30,407 bases of DNA from Methanarcanum sp963640855 (GTDB lineage: Archaea; Thermoplasmatota; Thermoplasmata; Methanomassiliicoccales; Methanomethylophilaceae), in NCBI GenBank assembly GCA_963640855.1, contig CAVIAJ010000020.1:1-30407 (forward strand), given 5' to 3'. A model generated the notes under the pieces. That model was not told the origin of the DNA. It ran no database searches and was given only the letters and a program-made list of their open reading frames with translations. Both the position numbers and the translations under genes were made by a program. Below are positions 7,618 to 17,168 of this stretch, piece after piece. Numbering within the stretch: position 1 is the first letter of the stretch; the number at the start of each line of letters is the position of its first letter.

Positions 7618-8940
7618 TCACGACCTTCCGGCAACACGTTTAATCGAATCGCGGATCGATGCGAACGCACCCCGGCTGTTTTCGGAGGGTTTTGCGGATG
7701 TTTCGCAAATGCAGAGGTGTATCAGTTCCCATGTGAGCATAATCGTGAGTACATTCTTGAGTACCACCAGAATTACGGCGGCTGCGTTGAATGATTTGAT
7801 ATCGAAGAGAACATATCCTCTGTAGCTGAGGAACGTAAATATTCCGAAGAATATGAGCAGTTTCAGAATTTCGTCTCTGTGGGCTCTGTCGAAACATTTC
7901 ATCTGCGAGAATATCAACATGCACACAATCCAAATGTAGTACTGTGCGGAGTAAACCTTACTGAACACAATGAAGAGCATAATCATCGTAAGAGACATCA
8001 GAGTCGCAAGCGGCACAGCTTTCTTTCTGGCTTCTTCCGATTTTATGATTCTGATGAACATAGTGCCTGCGAATACGATGATCGAGCAGGCAAGAAGAAT
8101 ATTCATCCACGGGGCCAGCATGTTCGGTATTGTACCTACAATGTTATCGGAACCGTAACTGAAAACCCATGTGACATCAGTCGGGATGATGAGTTCGGAG
8201 AGCATAATAAATCCGCTTGCGACGGATTCTATCTGTATGCCTCTGTCGGAGTGATACGAAAGATATGCGAATGCCGTGGAAGGATCCGTTATGAGGAACG
8301 GCAGTTCCACAATCAGACATACAAGCAGGGATGTAACCGTGACCGTAAACGCAAGTTTCCATTTCCTTTCTATCAGGAACGGGATTACCATTGCAACGAG
8401 GAATATCGCAGGGTACAGTTTCGTCATTGCCGCCAAAGATACGAAAATGAATGCCGGGATGTATTTCTGTTTGAGATACAGCCACATTCCGATGAGTGCT
8501 ATAACAGCGGGATAGATATCGTTTCTCGCGATGAGAAAATATGTTCCGAAAATAAGCAGACACAGAAGAATCAATCCTCCGCGTCCGCGCTCTCCGATGA
8601 ATTCATCGGAAATTCTGTAGATGACGGCTGCACCGATCAGAATGAATATCAGTGCCTGTGCGGTGAACATATAATGAAATGAGGTGACGTCCCAGGAAAG
8701 GAGACGCGGAATCATCATAAAAATCAACGACAGCGGAGGGTATTCGAATACCGCTTCGCTGTAAGGCATTTTGCCGCTTAGGATTTCTTCCGTGTTTCTG
8801 TAATAGTTGGCAAGATCTCCCCAGTTGTTCATTATCTCTACATACGCCGTGATGGCCGTAAAAATGACCAGCATGAGCATTATCACTGTGTTTCTGTCGT
8901 TCAGTATGCTCCATTTCTCGGGGTAGGTCTCGTTCGCCAT
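7618..8940 (-). CDS. GT87-like (DUF2029-type) polytopic membrane glycosyltransferase
   Basis: The protein has 440 residues with about 10-12 membrane helices. The first outer loop has Asp42 in NNWGDLANYY, and FEYPPL (65-70) is the hallmark of GT87/DUF2029 mannosyl- and arabinosyltransferase-like enzymes, which use polyprenyl-phosphate sugars outside the membrane. A further typical stretch is MTKLYPAIFL. It is more distant from the other two GT-C proteins of this block than they are from each other. It is the promoter-proximal gene of a leftward run that continues into module 2. The basic C-terminus (RDSIKRVAGRS) fits a cytoplasmic end. Acceptor and sugar cannot be told from sequence; involvement in surface glycan or glycolipid assembly is inferred from the family. 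Confidence 0.82.
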   Translation of the reverse strand: MANETYPEKWSILNDRNTVIMLMLVIFTAITAYVEIMNNWGDLANYYRNTEEILSGKMPYSEAVFEYPPLSLIFMMIPRLLSWDVTSFHYMFTAQALIFILIGAAVIYRISDEFIGERGRGGLILLCLLIFGTYFLIARNDIYPAVIALIGMWLYLKQKYIPAFIFVSLAAMTKLYPAIFLVAMVIPFLIERKWKLAFTVTVTSLLVCLIVELPFLITDPSTAFAYLSYHSDRGIQIESVASGFIMLSELIIPTDVTWVFSYGSDNIVGTIPNMLAPWMNILLACSIIVFAGTMFIRIIKSEEARKKAVPLATLMSLTMIMLFIVFSKVYSAQYYIWIVCMLIFSQMKCFDRAHRDEILKLLIFFGIFTFLSYRGYVLFDIKSFNAAAVILVVLKNVLTIMLTWELIHLCICETSAKPSENSRGAFASIRDSIKRVAGRS

Positions 8941-8963
8941 TTGTTATTGTGTACGGTTTCGAG

Positions 8964-8972
8964 GTAATAATA
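8964..8972 (-). promoter_or_regulatory. TATA box for the GT87-like gene
   Basis: The minus-strand reading CTATTATTA lies 24-32 nt before the ATG at 8940, implying a leaderless transcript. Confidence 0.45.
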
Positions 8973-9050
8973 GTATCGGCGGTCTGAGGGTGTCTGGATA
9001 TACCATCCTGTCTGGGTTGAATACGGCATATTTCATTTCCCGGCCGTACT

Positions 9051-9088
9051 GTCTGCGGAAAAACATCTGCGGATTGCATTCCGCAGAC
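9051..9088. other. Hairpin with repeated TCTGCGGA element upstream of the helicase gene
   Basis: The 10-base arms at 9051-9060 (gtctgcggaa) and 9079-9088 (ttccgcagac) are perfect inverted repeats. A second tctgcgga at 9066-9073 lies inside the loop and can pair with the same right arm. The element sits in the 229-nt gap between divergent genes, roughly 35-70 nt before the helicase TATA box. It could be an operator or the end of an unseen transcript; no U-tract follows. Confidence 0.5.
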
Positions 9089-9120
9089 AAAAGAAACGGT
9101 ATTGCGGACACAGATTCCGA

Positions 9121-9132
9121 AAGATAAATATC
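9121..9132 (+). promoter_or_regulatory. TATA box for the Lhr-type helicase
   Basis: AAGATAAATATC is centred about 43 nt before the ATG at 9170, so a leader of roughly 15 nt is expected. That leader carries GTGAT (9162-9166), which could pair with the 16S rRNA 3' end. Confidence 0.5.
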
Positions 9133-9169
9133 CCGTCACGTTTAGGGGTTCGCATTATCGAGTGATGGT

Positions 9170-12100
9170 ATGCAGCGCGTGGACAAAACCTACACAAAAG
9201 ATGAGGTGATGGGGCTCATGGAACCTCTCGTCTCCACATGGTTCAACGGAAGGTTCGATTCTCTTACAGAGCCTCAGGCACGCGCGATTCCCGTGATTCA
9301 CGCGAGAAAAGACGTTCTCGTTTCGTCTCCTACGGGATCCGGTAAGACACTTACTGCCTTTATGAGTATCATCAACGAACTCACACGCTACGCTTCCGAA
9401 GGAAGACTCGAAGAACGTGTCTACTGCATTTACATTTCACCGCTCAAAGCATTGGCGAACGATGTCAACAGAAACCTCAACACTCCTCTTGCGGAGATGA
9501 GAGAAGTCGCCAAAGCCAACGGAATGAACGTTCCCGACATACGTGTGGCGGTGAGATCGGGAGACACATCCCAATACGACAGGCAGAAGATGGTGAAACA
9601 TCCTCCGCACATTCTCATCACAACTCCCGAATCGTTGGCACTGATCCTGGAAGCACCCAAGTTCAGGGAAAGTTTCAGGAATATCGAGTGGGTGATTTTA
9701 GACGAAATCCACGATATCTGCGATTCCAAGAGAGGGGCGTTCCTTTCGCTTACGATGGAACGTCTGAAGGATTACTGCGTCACCGATTTCACAAGAATCG
9801 GTTTATCGGCGACAATGGCTCCGATGGAGGCTATCGCGGGATATCTTGTAGGATGCGACGAAAACGGAGACGTCAGGGATGTTACGTTCATAGAATCGAG
9901 CATGAAGAAAGTGCTCGATCTGAAGGTCATATGTCCTACGGATGATATGACCGCACATTCATCGGATATCGTCAACTCGATGATGTACGATACTCTGAAA
10001 GAACTCGTGGATCAGCATGATACCACACTTGTTTTCACAAATACAAGATCCGGAGCGGAATCCGTTGTTTACAAACTGAAAGAACGCGGACTGGAAAGTG
10101 TGGAAGTTCACCACAGCTCTCTTTCCAAAGAAGCGAGGTTGGATGTCGAAGAAAGACTGAAACACGGAGAAATCAGATGTGTTGTTTCATCGACTTCCCT
10201 TGAATTGGGCATCGATATCGGTTCCGTGGACCTTGTGTGTCAGATCGGTTCTCCGAAATCGGTTGCAAAAGGATTGCAGAGAATCGGACGTTCCGGACAC
10301 AGTTTCGGAAAGATTGCGAAAGGAAGATTACTCGTATTCGATCCCGACGATCTCGTGGAATGTGCGGTTATGTGCCGTGCGGCACACCGCAGCAATATCG
10401 ACCGTGTGGGAATACCCGAAAACTGTCTGGATGTTTTATCTCAGGCTGTCGTCGGAATGAGTCTCAGCGAGCGTTGGAATGTCGACGATGCATACAGACT
10501 CATCAAAGGATCCTACTGCTACCGCAGCCTTCCCAAAGAGAAATTCATCGGCGTACTGAGATATCTCGGAAGCAAAGACGAGTATGAAGGAGTGTACTCG
10601 AAGATATGGTACGACGAAGAGGAAAACACCTTCGGAAGGAAGAAGGGTGCGAGGATGATTTACTTCATGAACCTCGGTACCATTCCGGAAGAAGCGAACT
10701 ACCGCGTAATAACCAACCACGGTTCCATGGTAGGGGAATTATCCGAAAAATTCGTAGAAAGACTGTCCGCAAGAGATATCTTCGTACTCGGCGGACGTTC
10801 CTTCGAATTCGTAAGATCGAAAGGAATGACCGCTTATGTGAAAGAAGCCACAGGAAGAAAACCCACCGTTCCCTCATGGGCGGGAGAAATGCTCCCGAGA
10901 AGTTTCGATCTTTCGATGGATGTCGCTCATTTCAGAGGCGAAATGTCGGAAAATCTCGAAAGGGATGCGGACGACCTGAAAGAAGAGCTGATCCGCGATT
11001 TCGATATCGACGACGGCTGTGCGAGATCGATAATATCATACTTCAACGAACAGAAAGCGGTTGCCGGTTCCGTTCCCGACGATAAAAATCTGACAATCGA
11101 GGAATACATCGATCCCTCCGACAATCAGAGGCTGATTTTCCACTTCCCGTTCGGAAGAAGAGTCAACGATGCTCTCTCAAGAGGATATGCTTACAGAATT
11201 TCCAACATAATCGGTGTGAACGTATCGGTGACGATGTCAGACGATAATTTCATGATCGGTATGCCGAGAAAGATCGACATTTCCAAAGTTCCGTCGCTGC
11301 TGTCATCGAAAGACATCGAAACCATACTGAGAAAAGCAATCAAAGATTCCGAGATTTTTAAGCTCAGGTTCAGGCATACCGCATCGAGAAGCTTCATGAT
11401 TCTCAGGAACTATATGGGAAAACCCATCTCCGTGAACAGGCAGCAGACCCGTTCTTCCTACCTGCTTGACGCTCTTGCGGATATGGACAATATGCCCGTA
11501 ATCGAAGAAACATACAGAGAAGTCCTCGAAGACGACATGGATATCAAGAATGCACAGGAAGTTCTCAGAATGATTGAGAACGGCGGGATGCACGTATCCG
11601 TTTCATCCTATACGGGAACTCCCTCTCCCTTCGCACATTCCGTTATTCTTTCGGGATTCTCAGATATTGTTTTAATGGAAGACCGTTCCGCACTGCTCAG
11701 GGAACTGCACAGAAAAGTTCTCTACCGTGCGATGGGCGACAGCATAAAGGAATTCGAGTTTGAAGAATCACAGGTAGTCCCGTACTTCAGAGAAAAAATC
11801 GGACGTATAGTCGACAAAGAAGACATTGTTTCCGTGCTTTCGCGCACGGGTCCGCTGCAGGCTTTGAGGGAGAGAGGAAGAAACATCTATTCCTACTCAG
11901 ACGCAGACAAGAAAACCGTCGACGGTTGGGTAAAGGAACTCTTTGCGGAAGGAAGAATAGGTTCCGTATTCCTCGACGATCCGCACATAATGCTGAGCGA
12001 GGAAATCCCGTATTATGCTGCGGCCACAGCCAAGGAGAAGGAACTGACACAGGACGACGAAGCCGTTCTGAAGGCAGTGGGTGACGAAGTACTTCCTCTG

Positions 12101-14542
12101 AACGAAATAGCCGAGAAATCGGAATTGGATGAAGATGTCACGTTCAGGTGCATAAGAAAACTCGAATCTATGTATCTTATGGCGAGGGTGGGCATCACAG
12201 GCAGCAACAGGTGGCTTTTTGCGAAATATGCGGACGGTACGGCAGATCCCGAAAATTCAACCGACCGTATAATATCGAAATTCCTGAACTGTTTTGCTCC
12301 CGCCACCGTACAGGAGATTGCATATGCCCTTTCGATCCCGGAATCAAAGGCGAAAATGTCTCTCGAAGCTATGACAGCCGACGGAGAATTGGTATGCGGA
12401 CGTTTCCTGATTTCCGAAAACGATCAGTACATGAGAAAAATCGACCACATGAGACTGAAAGCGGGAAAAGACAACGTCTATGATTTCGAAACCGTGGAAA
12501 GATACAGATTCTACAAATGTCCGAAATTTAAGACTATTTCCGAATTCTTCGATTATTACGGTACCGCAGGCAGCGAAATCGATGTATACAACAGAGTCGA
12601 AAACTTCGATCTGAAAGAATGGTACAGAATGCGTAACGACGGAGAAATCCTTCTGGGAAGGTTCATGAGAGGCAAAGTAAGATTTGTCAAAGCCTCCGAC
12701 GGTGAAAAACTTGCAAGTCTCAACACCGAACAGATTCTTCCCGAAGACGCACGTCTTCTGGAAGTGATATTCGGCATGGGTTCCGCCACCATGCGTCAGC
12801 TTGTTGCGCAGACAGGTGCGGACAAGGAAGATATCAAAGGTTCCGTCCTGCGTCTCGACAAGGCACTGAAAGTTGTCCGTGCATTCAACGAGAAGGAGGA
12901 CTGGGGTACCGAGAACGATTACGAAGTGTACCGTCCCGCCGAAGTCGCCGAAGATCCGATTCCGGAACTGCTGGTACAGGCGATACGCGCATACGGCCCG
13001 ATACCGCCTGCGGCACTGAGATACATCGTAGGCATATCTCCCGACGATGCCGTAAGAACGGCAAAATCCCTCGGTGCGCAGGTCATCACCGTAGGCGACG
13101 GACAGACTCCGATGCTGGTTATGGCCGACGAGATTCCCAAAATAGGGGAACAGGTGCAGATTGACGAAAGCATACGCGTGTATTCCCTCTTCGATCCGGA
13201 TCTCGCATCGAAATGGGCGGAAATTTCATCGCGCTACGGCGACAAATATGTGTTCCCCCTGGTCAGAGACAGCTGTGTTGTCGGTGCATTGGAAATCTGG
13301 GAGATGTCCGGATGTATCGAAGTAAGGTCTGTGGATATGGACGATCCTTCAATGCTTCCCGAAGTTCTGAAGGGATTGGATTATTTCATGGGATTCTTCA
13401 GGATGAAAGGTACGGAAATCGTCCGTATCAGAGAAATACTTTCCAAAGATGCAGCGGATTTGGATGAAGAGACAGTCGGAATACTTACCGGGAACGGCTA
13501 TCACTTTGTGAACGGATTCTACGCAAAAGGACGTTTCTCCGAGAAAACATTCAGCGAAGCGCAGATTCTGAGTTATGTTTTCAGAAAACAGCACGTATAC
13601 GCCGGAGAAAAATACGCCACTGTATCTCAGGCAATTGCCGCCCGCGGCTATATCAGAACGGATGCGGAAGTACTCACGAGAGTTAAGGACAGAACAACTC
13701 TGAAGAAACAGGCGGAATACGGCAACATCATCAGAACTTTCATCATCCCTTCGTACAACGGATACACCGTACCGAAATTCGCCGCACTGTACCGTTCCGC
13801 AAAGGACGCACCCGTCGACGAAACCATGAGGACAATCCTTGCACTCATAGAGGAACGTCAGCCCGTTTCAAGGAAAGAAATTATCAGAAATTCACCGTTC
13901 TCCGAAGAGAAAACGGTGGATGCGGTGAATGCACTGTTCCACGCAACCGTAATCTATCAGGATTCGTCATCCGCATACAACGTTCTGAAAGAACCGAAAA
14001 TCGACAAAGCAACCGCACTGAAAGAAATAGTGAAACTTCTGTTCGCAGACTTCGGCATATTCAGCGCGGAGATGCTGGCATATCCCGTCGGAGTTAGGAT
14101 GCAGGTTATGAGAAAGATGCTTGCGGAACTCGAAGACGAAGGATATCTCGTGAAAGGATTCTTCATGCGCGACAGCCCCACCGTTTACTGGATGCTGAAG
14201 GAAGATGCCGACAGTCACATAAACGTCGAGCGCGAGAAAATGTTCCTTCTCAACACTCAGGACAATCTCCACGTATATCTCAGAGACATAATGAAGAATG
14301 AAGTGACAGCATCCGTCAATGTAATCTTCAAAGGAACGAAGATTATCGGTACGTTCAAAGGAAAGATGACCGCTTCCGGCGCAAACGTAGAGGAGTTCGA
14401 AGGTTCTCCCGAAGCGAAGCGCTACCTCAAGGAAGTGGCGGTGTCGCTGGGCGTAAGAATGGACAAGAATCAGAGGGTACAGGAAGACAACGATTGGGAT
14501 GTATCGGAATTCTTCGTACGTACGAATCCCGGTGCCATCTGA
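9170..14542 (+). CDS. lhr: Very large Lhr-type superfamily 2 helicase
   Basis: This ATP-dependent 3'-5' nucleic acid translocase has 1790 residues and is likely to act in DNA repair or RNA metabolism. Helicase motifs are intact: PTGSGKT (54-60), TTPESL (151-156), DEIH (178-181), SAT (213-215), TSLELGIDIG (342-351) and QRIGRSGH (370-377), the last two with the wording typical of Lhr. The Lhr core (two RecA domains, winged helix, domain 4) would normally end near residue 850-900. About 900 more residues follow, with several winged-helix-like units starting near 961, 1034, 1195, 1266, 1552 and 1614. The closing part (about 1550-1700, with ...DEGYLVKGFF) resembles the C-terminal region of bacterial Lhr, which is related to AlkZ/YcaQ. 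Archaeal aLhr2 proteins are usually about half this length, so this is the long, bacterial-Lhr-like form. No frameshift is seen. It is probably monocistronic. Confidence 0.9.
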   Translation: MQRVDKTYTKDEVMGLMEPLVSTWFNGRFDSLTEPQARAIPVIHARKDVLVSSPTGSGKTLTAFMSIINELTRYASEGRLEERVYCIYISPLKALANDVNRNLNTPLAEMREVAKANGMNVPDIRVAVRSGDTSQYDRQKMVKHPPHILITTPESLALILEAPKFRESFRNIEWVILDEIHDICDSKRGAFLSLTMERLKDYCVTDFTRIGLSATMAPMEAIAGYLVGCDENGDVRDVTFIESSMKKVLDLKVICPTDDMTAHSSDIVNSMMYDTLKELVDQHDTTLVFTNTRSGAESVVYKLKERGLESVEVHHSSLSKEARLDVEERLKHGEIRCVVSSTSLELGIDIGSVDLVCQIGSPKSVAKGLQRIGRSGHSFGKIAKGRLLVFDPDDLVECAVMCRAAHRSNIDRVGIPENCLDVLSQAVVGMSLSERWNVDDAYRLIKGSYCYRSLPKEKFIGVLRYLGSKDEYEGVYSKIWYDEEENTFGRKKGARMIYFMNLGTIPEEANYRVITNHGSMVGELSEKFVERLSARDIFVLGGRSFEFVRSKGMTAYVKEATGRKPTVPSWAGEMLPRSFDLSMDVAHFRGEMSENLERDADDLKEELIRDFDIDDGCARSIISYFNEQKAVAGSVPDDKNLTIEEYIDPSDNQRLIFHFPFGRRVNDALSRGYAYRISNIIGVNVSVTMSDDNFMIGMPRKIDISKVPSLLSSKDIETILRKAIKDSEIFKLRFRHTASRSFMILRNYMGKPISVNRQQTRSSYLLDALADMDNMPVIEETYREVLEDDMDIKNAQEVLRMIENGGMHVSVSSYTGTPSPFAHSVILSGFSDIVLMEDRSALLRELHRKVLYRAMGDSIKEFEFEESQVVPYFREKIGRIVDKEDIVSVLSRTGPLQALRERGRNIYSYSDADKKTVDGWVKELFAEGRIGSVFLDDPHIMLSEEIPYYAAATAKEKELTQDDEAVLKAVGDEVLPLNEIAEKSELDEDVTFRCIRKLESMYLMARVGITGSNRWLFAKYADGTADPENSTDRIISKFLNCFAPATVQEIAYALSIPESKAKMSLEAMTADGELVCGRFLISENDQYMRKIDHMRLKAGKDNVYDFETVERYRFYKCPKFKTISEFFDYYGTAGSEIDVYNRVENFDLKEWYRMRNDGEILLGRFMRGKVRFVKASDGEKLASLNTEQILPEDARLLEVIFGMGSATMRQLVAQTGADKEDIKGSVLRLDKALKVVRAFNEKEDWGTENDYEVYRPAEVAEDPIPELLVQAIRAYGPIPPAALRYIVGISPDDAVRTAKSLGAQVITVGDGQTPMLVMADEIPKIGEQVQIDESIRVYSLFDPDLASKWAEISSRYGDKYVFPLVRDSCVVGALEIWEMSGCIEVRSVDMDDPSMLPEVLKGLDYFMGFFRMKGTEIVRIREILSKDAADLDEETVGILTGNGYHFVNGFYAKGRFSEKTFSEAQILSYVFRKQHVYAGEKYATVSQAIAARGYIRTDAEVLTRVKDRTTLKKQAEYGNIIRTFIIPSYNGYTVPKFAALYRSAKDAPVDETMRTILALIEERQPVSRKEIIRNSPFSEEKTVDAVNALFHATVIYQDSSSAYNVLKEPKIDKATALKEIVKLLFADFGIFSAEMLAYPVGVRMQVMRKMLAELEDEGYLVKGFFMRDSPTVYWMLKEDADSHINVEREKMFLLNTQDNLHVYLRDIMKNEVTASVNVIFKGTKIIGTFKGKMTASGANVEEFEGSPEAKRYLKEVAVSLGVRMDKNQRVQEDNDWDVSEFFVRTNPGAI

Positions 14543-14553
14543 TGCGGGCCGAC

Positions 14554-14565
14554 AATTATTATAAT
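14554..14565 (+). promoter_or_regulatory. TATA box for the purSLQ operon
   Basis: AATTATTATAAT lies 23-34 nt before the purS ATG at 14588, in the 45-nt gap after the helicase gene. This predicts a leaderless operon mRNA. Confidence 0.6.
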
Positions 14566-14587
14566 CGCGCCCACGTACACTCACACG

Positions 14588-14827
14588 ATGGCCAAAATCG
14601 AAATCAGAATCGAATTGAAGAAAGGGGTCGCAGACCCTGAGGGAAAGAACACGATGAAGACCCTGGAATCGCTCGGATTCGGGGGTGTAACTTCGGTAAA
14701 GACCGTCAAGGTCTTCGATGTGGAGATTGACGCGACTCCGGAGAAGGCCGTGGAAGCGGGAGAGGAAATGTGCAGAAAACTCCTCGCAAACCCCGTGATT
14801 CAGAATTACAAAGTCATCCTGAGATGA
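14588..14827 (+). CDS. purS: Phosphoribosylformylglycinamidine synthase subunit PurS
   Basis: PurS is the 79-residue structural subunit of the three-part FGAM synthase. It holds PurL and PurQ together and helps channel ammonia in step 4 of de novo purine synthesis. The sequence has the family pattern: MAKIEIRIELKKGVADPEG at the start, then LESLGFGGVTSVKTVKVF, then ...CRKLLANPVIQNYKV. Length is normal. It is the first gene of purS-purL-purQ. The stop is 4 nt before the purL ATG, so the three are co-transcribed and probably co-translated. The TATA box position makes its mRNA leaderless. Confidence 0.96.
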   Translation: MAKIEIRIELKKGVADPEGKNTMKTLESLGFGGVTSVKTVKVFDVEIDATPEKAVEAGEEMCRKLLANPVIQNYKVILR

Positions 14828-14831
14828 TTGG

Positions 14832-17168
14832 ATGTCAGCAGAGAAATACATGATCAAACGCGATGTTCCGTTTTCGCTGTATGACGTGGACATCCTCAGT
14901 GCCGATGACGACGGACTGCGCGAAATATCGTCGACGATGGGATTGGCCCTTTCCGTCGATGAGATGAAAACCGTCGCCGATTATTTCAGAAAAGAAGGCA
15001 GAAATCCCACCGACATCGAATTACAGTCGTTGGGACAGGCATGGAGCGAGCACTGCTGTTACAAGAGCTCCAAACCCATTCTCAAAGAATTCATTTTCTC
15101 AATCGACCGCCCGGATATTCTTTCAAGAGGAGATGCGGGTGTGATGGTATTCGACGACGATTACGGATACGCTCTCAGGATTGAGAGTCACAACCATCCC
15201 TCGGCCATCGAACCTTACGGAGGAGCCGCAACAGGAATCGGCGGTATTCTCAGGGATGTCGTCTGTATGGGCGCACAGCCCATAGGACTTGTGGATCCGC
15301 TGTGTTTCGGGCCCATCGACACAAAGAAAGAAATCCCCAAGGGGATGAAACACCCCCATTACCTCGTAAACGGTGTTGTTTCGGGAATCAGAGATTACGG
15401 AAACCGTGTCGGAATTCCCACAATTTCGGGAGGATTCTTCTTCGACGAGAGATACACCGGAAACTGCCTCGTCAACGTGGCATGTCTCGGTATCGTCAGA
15501 AGGGATGAATTGGGTGTCAACTACGCTTCCGGACCCGGAGATGTCATGATTCTTCTCGGAGGACTTACCGGAAGGGACGGAATTCACGGAGTGACATTCG
15601 CTTCCGCGGATCTTACATCCACATCGGATGAAGATTCGAGAGGAGCCGTACAGCTCGGAGACCCCATCACCAAAGAACCTACGGTTCACGCATGTCTCGA
15701 AGTGAATAAGAGGGGATTGATCACAGGAATGAAAGATCTCGGAGGAGGAGGCCTCAGCTGTGTCGTCGGAGAAATGTCATTGGACGCCGGCGGATGCGGT
15801 GCGGATGTCGATTTGGATAAAGTTCCGCTGAAAGAAGACGGACTTGCACCCTGGGAAATCTGGGTATCCGAATCGCAGGAGCGTATGATGGTTACATGCA
15901 AACCCGAGAACGTCGGAAAAGTTCTGGAAATTTTCGACATGTGGGGTGTTCCCGCAACACCTGTTGCAAGGACCACTGACACCAAGCACACGCGTCTCTT
16001 CTGGAACGGTCAGCTGATTTTCGATATGGATCTCGAGTTCCTTACCGGAGGGCCCGTCTACAACAGACCCTACGTTCTCCCCAAGGTATCGACGAAAGCG
16101 GACGAAGTATTCCCTGACGCAAAAGCAGACAGCGAAACGATGATTTCACTGCTTTCCGATCTCAACATAGCATCGAAAGAATGGGCCATCCGTCAGTACG
16201 ATCACGAAGTCAGAGCATCCACAGTCATCCACCCGATGGTGGGAAAACTCAACAGAACAGGTCCCGGAGATGCATCCGTGCTTATGCCTGTGACCGGAAG
16301 ATACAAAGGACTTGCAGCCGCCGTCGGATGCAATCCGTGGTTTACCGCAGAGAATCCCTACAACGGAGGAATGTCTTCCGTAGACGAAGCATGCCGTAAC
16401 ATCATTGCAGTCGGAGCAAGACCCAATGCACTTACGGACTGTCTTAACTTCGGCAACCCCGAGAAGCCTGAAAGACTCGGAGAGTTCAGGGAAGCCGTCA
16501 GAGGTCTCGGAGAGTTATGCAGAGATCTCAACATTCCGATACCCTCAGGTAACGTGAGTCTTTACAACGAAGCTCCGGGAGGAGTAGGCATTCTTCCCAC
16601 TCCGATGATCCTCGGATGCGGACTTATCGACGACGTCAGGAAAGCAGTCACTGCGGATATGAAATCGGAAGGCAGCAGACTGTACATCATGGGAAAGACA
16701 AAGGACGAGATGGGAGCATCGCTCTTCTTCCGTAAATTCGGAGGAAAAGGAGGAGACGTTCCCGCAGTCGATGCAAAATATCTCATGACAATGACAGACA
16801 AAGTTCTCGGTGCGATGGATAAATCGCTGATCAAAGCGTGTCACGACTGTTCCGACGGAGGATTGGCCGTGGCAGCCGCGGAAATGTGTATTTCCGGAGG
16901 AATCGGTCTGAAGTTAGATCTTTCGCCGATGGGAGACATGTGCGCAGAGAGAAAACTGTTCTCGGAAAGCAACACACGTTGGCTTGCGGAAGTATCCGAA
17001 TCCGATGCAGGAGAATTCGAGAAGATCATGGGCGGAGATGCCGTATGTATCGGAGTCACCGGAGGGGACAGATTTACCGTAAAGGGAACGGAAATCGACC
17101 TTTCCGTAGACGAAATCACAAAGGCATGGAACGAACCCATGTGGAATCTTATGGGAGGCGGTCAGTGA
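14832..17168 (+). CDS. purL: Phosphoribosylformylglycinamidine synthase subunit PurL
   Basis: PurL is the large catalytic subunit (778 aa) of FGAM synthase. It converts FGAR, ATP and ammonia (delivered from glutamine by PurQ) to FGAM. This is the small, PurS-dependent type of PurL rather than the roughly 1300-residue fused enzyme. WSEHC (71-75) carries the active-site histidine, and ESHNHPSAIEPYGGAATGIGG (from 118) forms the ATP-binding region. GGGGLSCVVGEMS and the second-half CHDCSDGGLAVAAAEM show the two AIR-synthase-like halves. The start at 14832 follows purS by 4 nt; the alternative ATG at 14850 would remove six residues. The stop overlaps the purQ start (TGATG). Confidence 0.96.
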   Translation: MSAEKYMIKRDVPFSLYDVDILSADDDGLREISSTMGLALSVDEMKTVADYFRKEGRNPTDIELQSLGQAWSEHCCYKSSKPILKEFIFSIDRPDILSRGDAGVMVFDDDYGYALRIESHNHPSAIEPYGGAATGIGGILRDVVCMGAQPIGLVDPLCFGPIDTKKEIPKGMKHPHYLVNGVVSGIRDYGNRVGIPTISGGFFFDERYTGNCLVNVACLGIVRRDELGVNYASGPGDVMILLGGLTGRDGIHGVTFASADLTSTSDEDSRGAVQLGDPITKEPTVHACLEVNKRGLITGMKDLGGGGLSCVVGEMSLDAGGCGADVDLDKVPLKEDGLAPWEIWVSESQERMMVTCKPENVGKVLEIFDMWGVPATPVARTTDTKHTRLFWNGQLIFDMDLEFLTGGPVYNRPYVLPKVSTKADEVFPDAKADSETMISLLSDLNIASKEWAIRQYDHEVRASTVIHPMVGKLNRTGPGDASVLMPVTGRYKGLAAAVGCNPWFTAENPYNGGMSSVDEACRNIIAVGARPNALTDCLNFGNPEKPERLGEFREAVRGLGELCRDLNIPIPSGNVSLYNEAPGGVGILPTPMILGCGLIDDVRKAVTADMKSEGSRLYIMGKTKDEMGASLFFRKFGGKGGDVPAVDAKYLMTMTDKVLGAMDKSLIKACHDCSDGGLAVAAAEMCISGGIGLKLDLSPMGDMCAERKLFSESNTRWLAEVSESDAGEFEKIMGGDAVCIGVTGGDRFTVKGTEIDLSVDEITKAWNEPMWNLMGGGQ

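Noticed and set aside
7879..8682. Open frame of 267 codons antisense to the GT87-like gene
   Set aside because: The minus-strand gene has clear membrane helices and FEYPPL; the plus-strand frame is low in hydrophobic residues and has no motif.
13967..14893. Open frame of 308 codons antisense to the lhr 3' end, purS and the purL start
   Set aside because: It crosses three well-supported genes, and its composition (His, Arg, Phe-rich) is that of a shadow frame.
16838..17167. N-terminal extension of PurQ
   Set aside because: It lies wholly inside purL in another frame. PurQ homology begins at 17168, where a ribosome-binding site and TGATG overlap are present.
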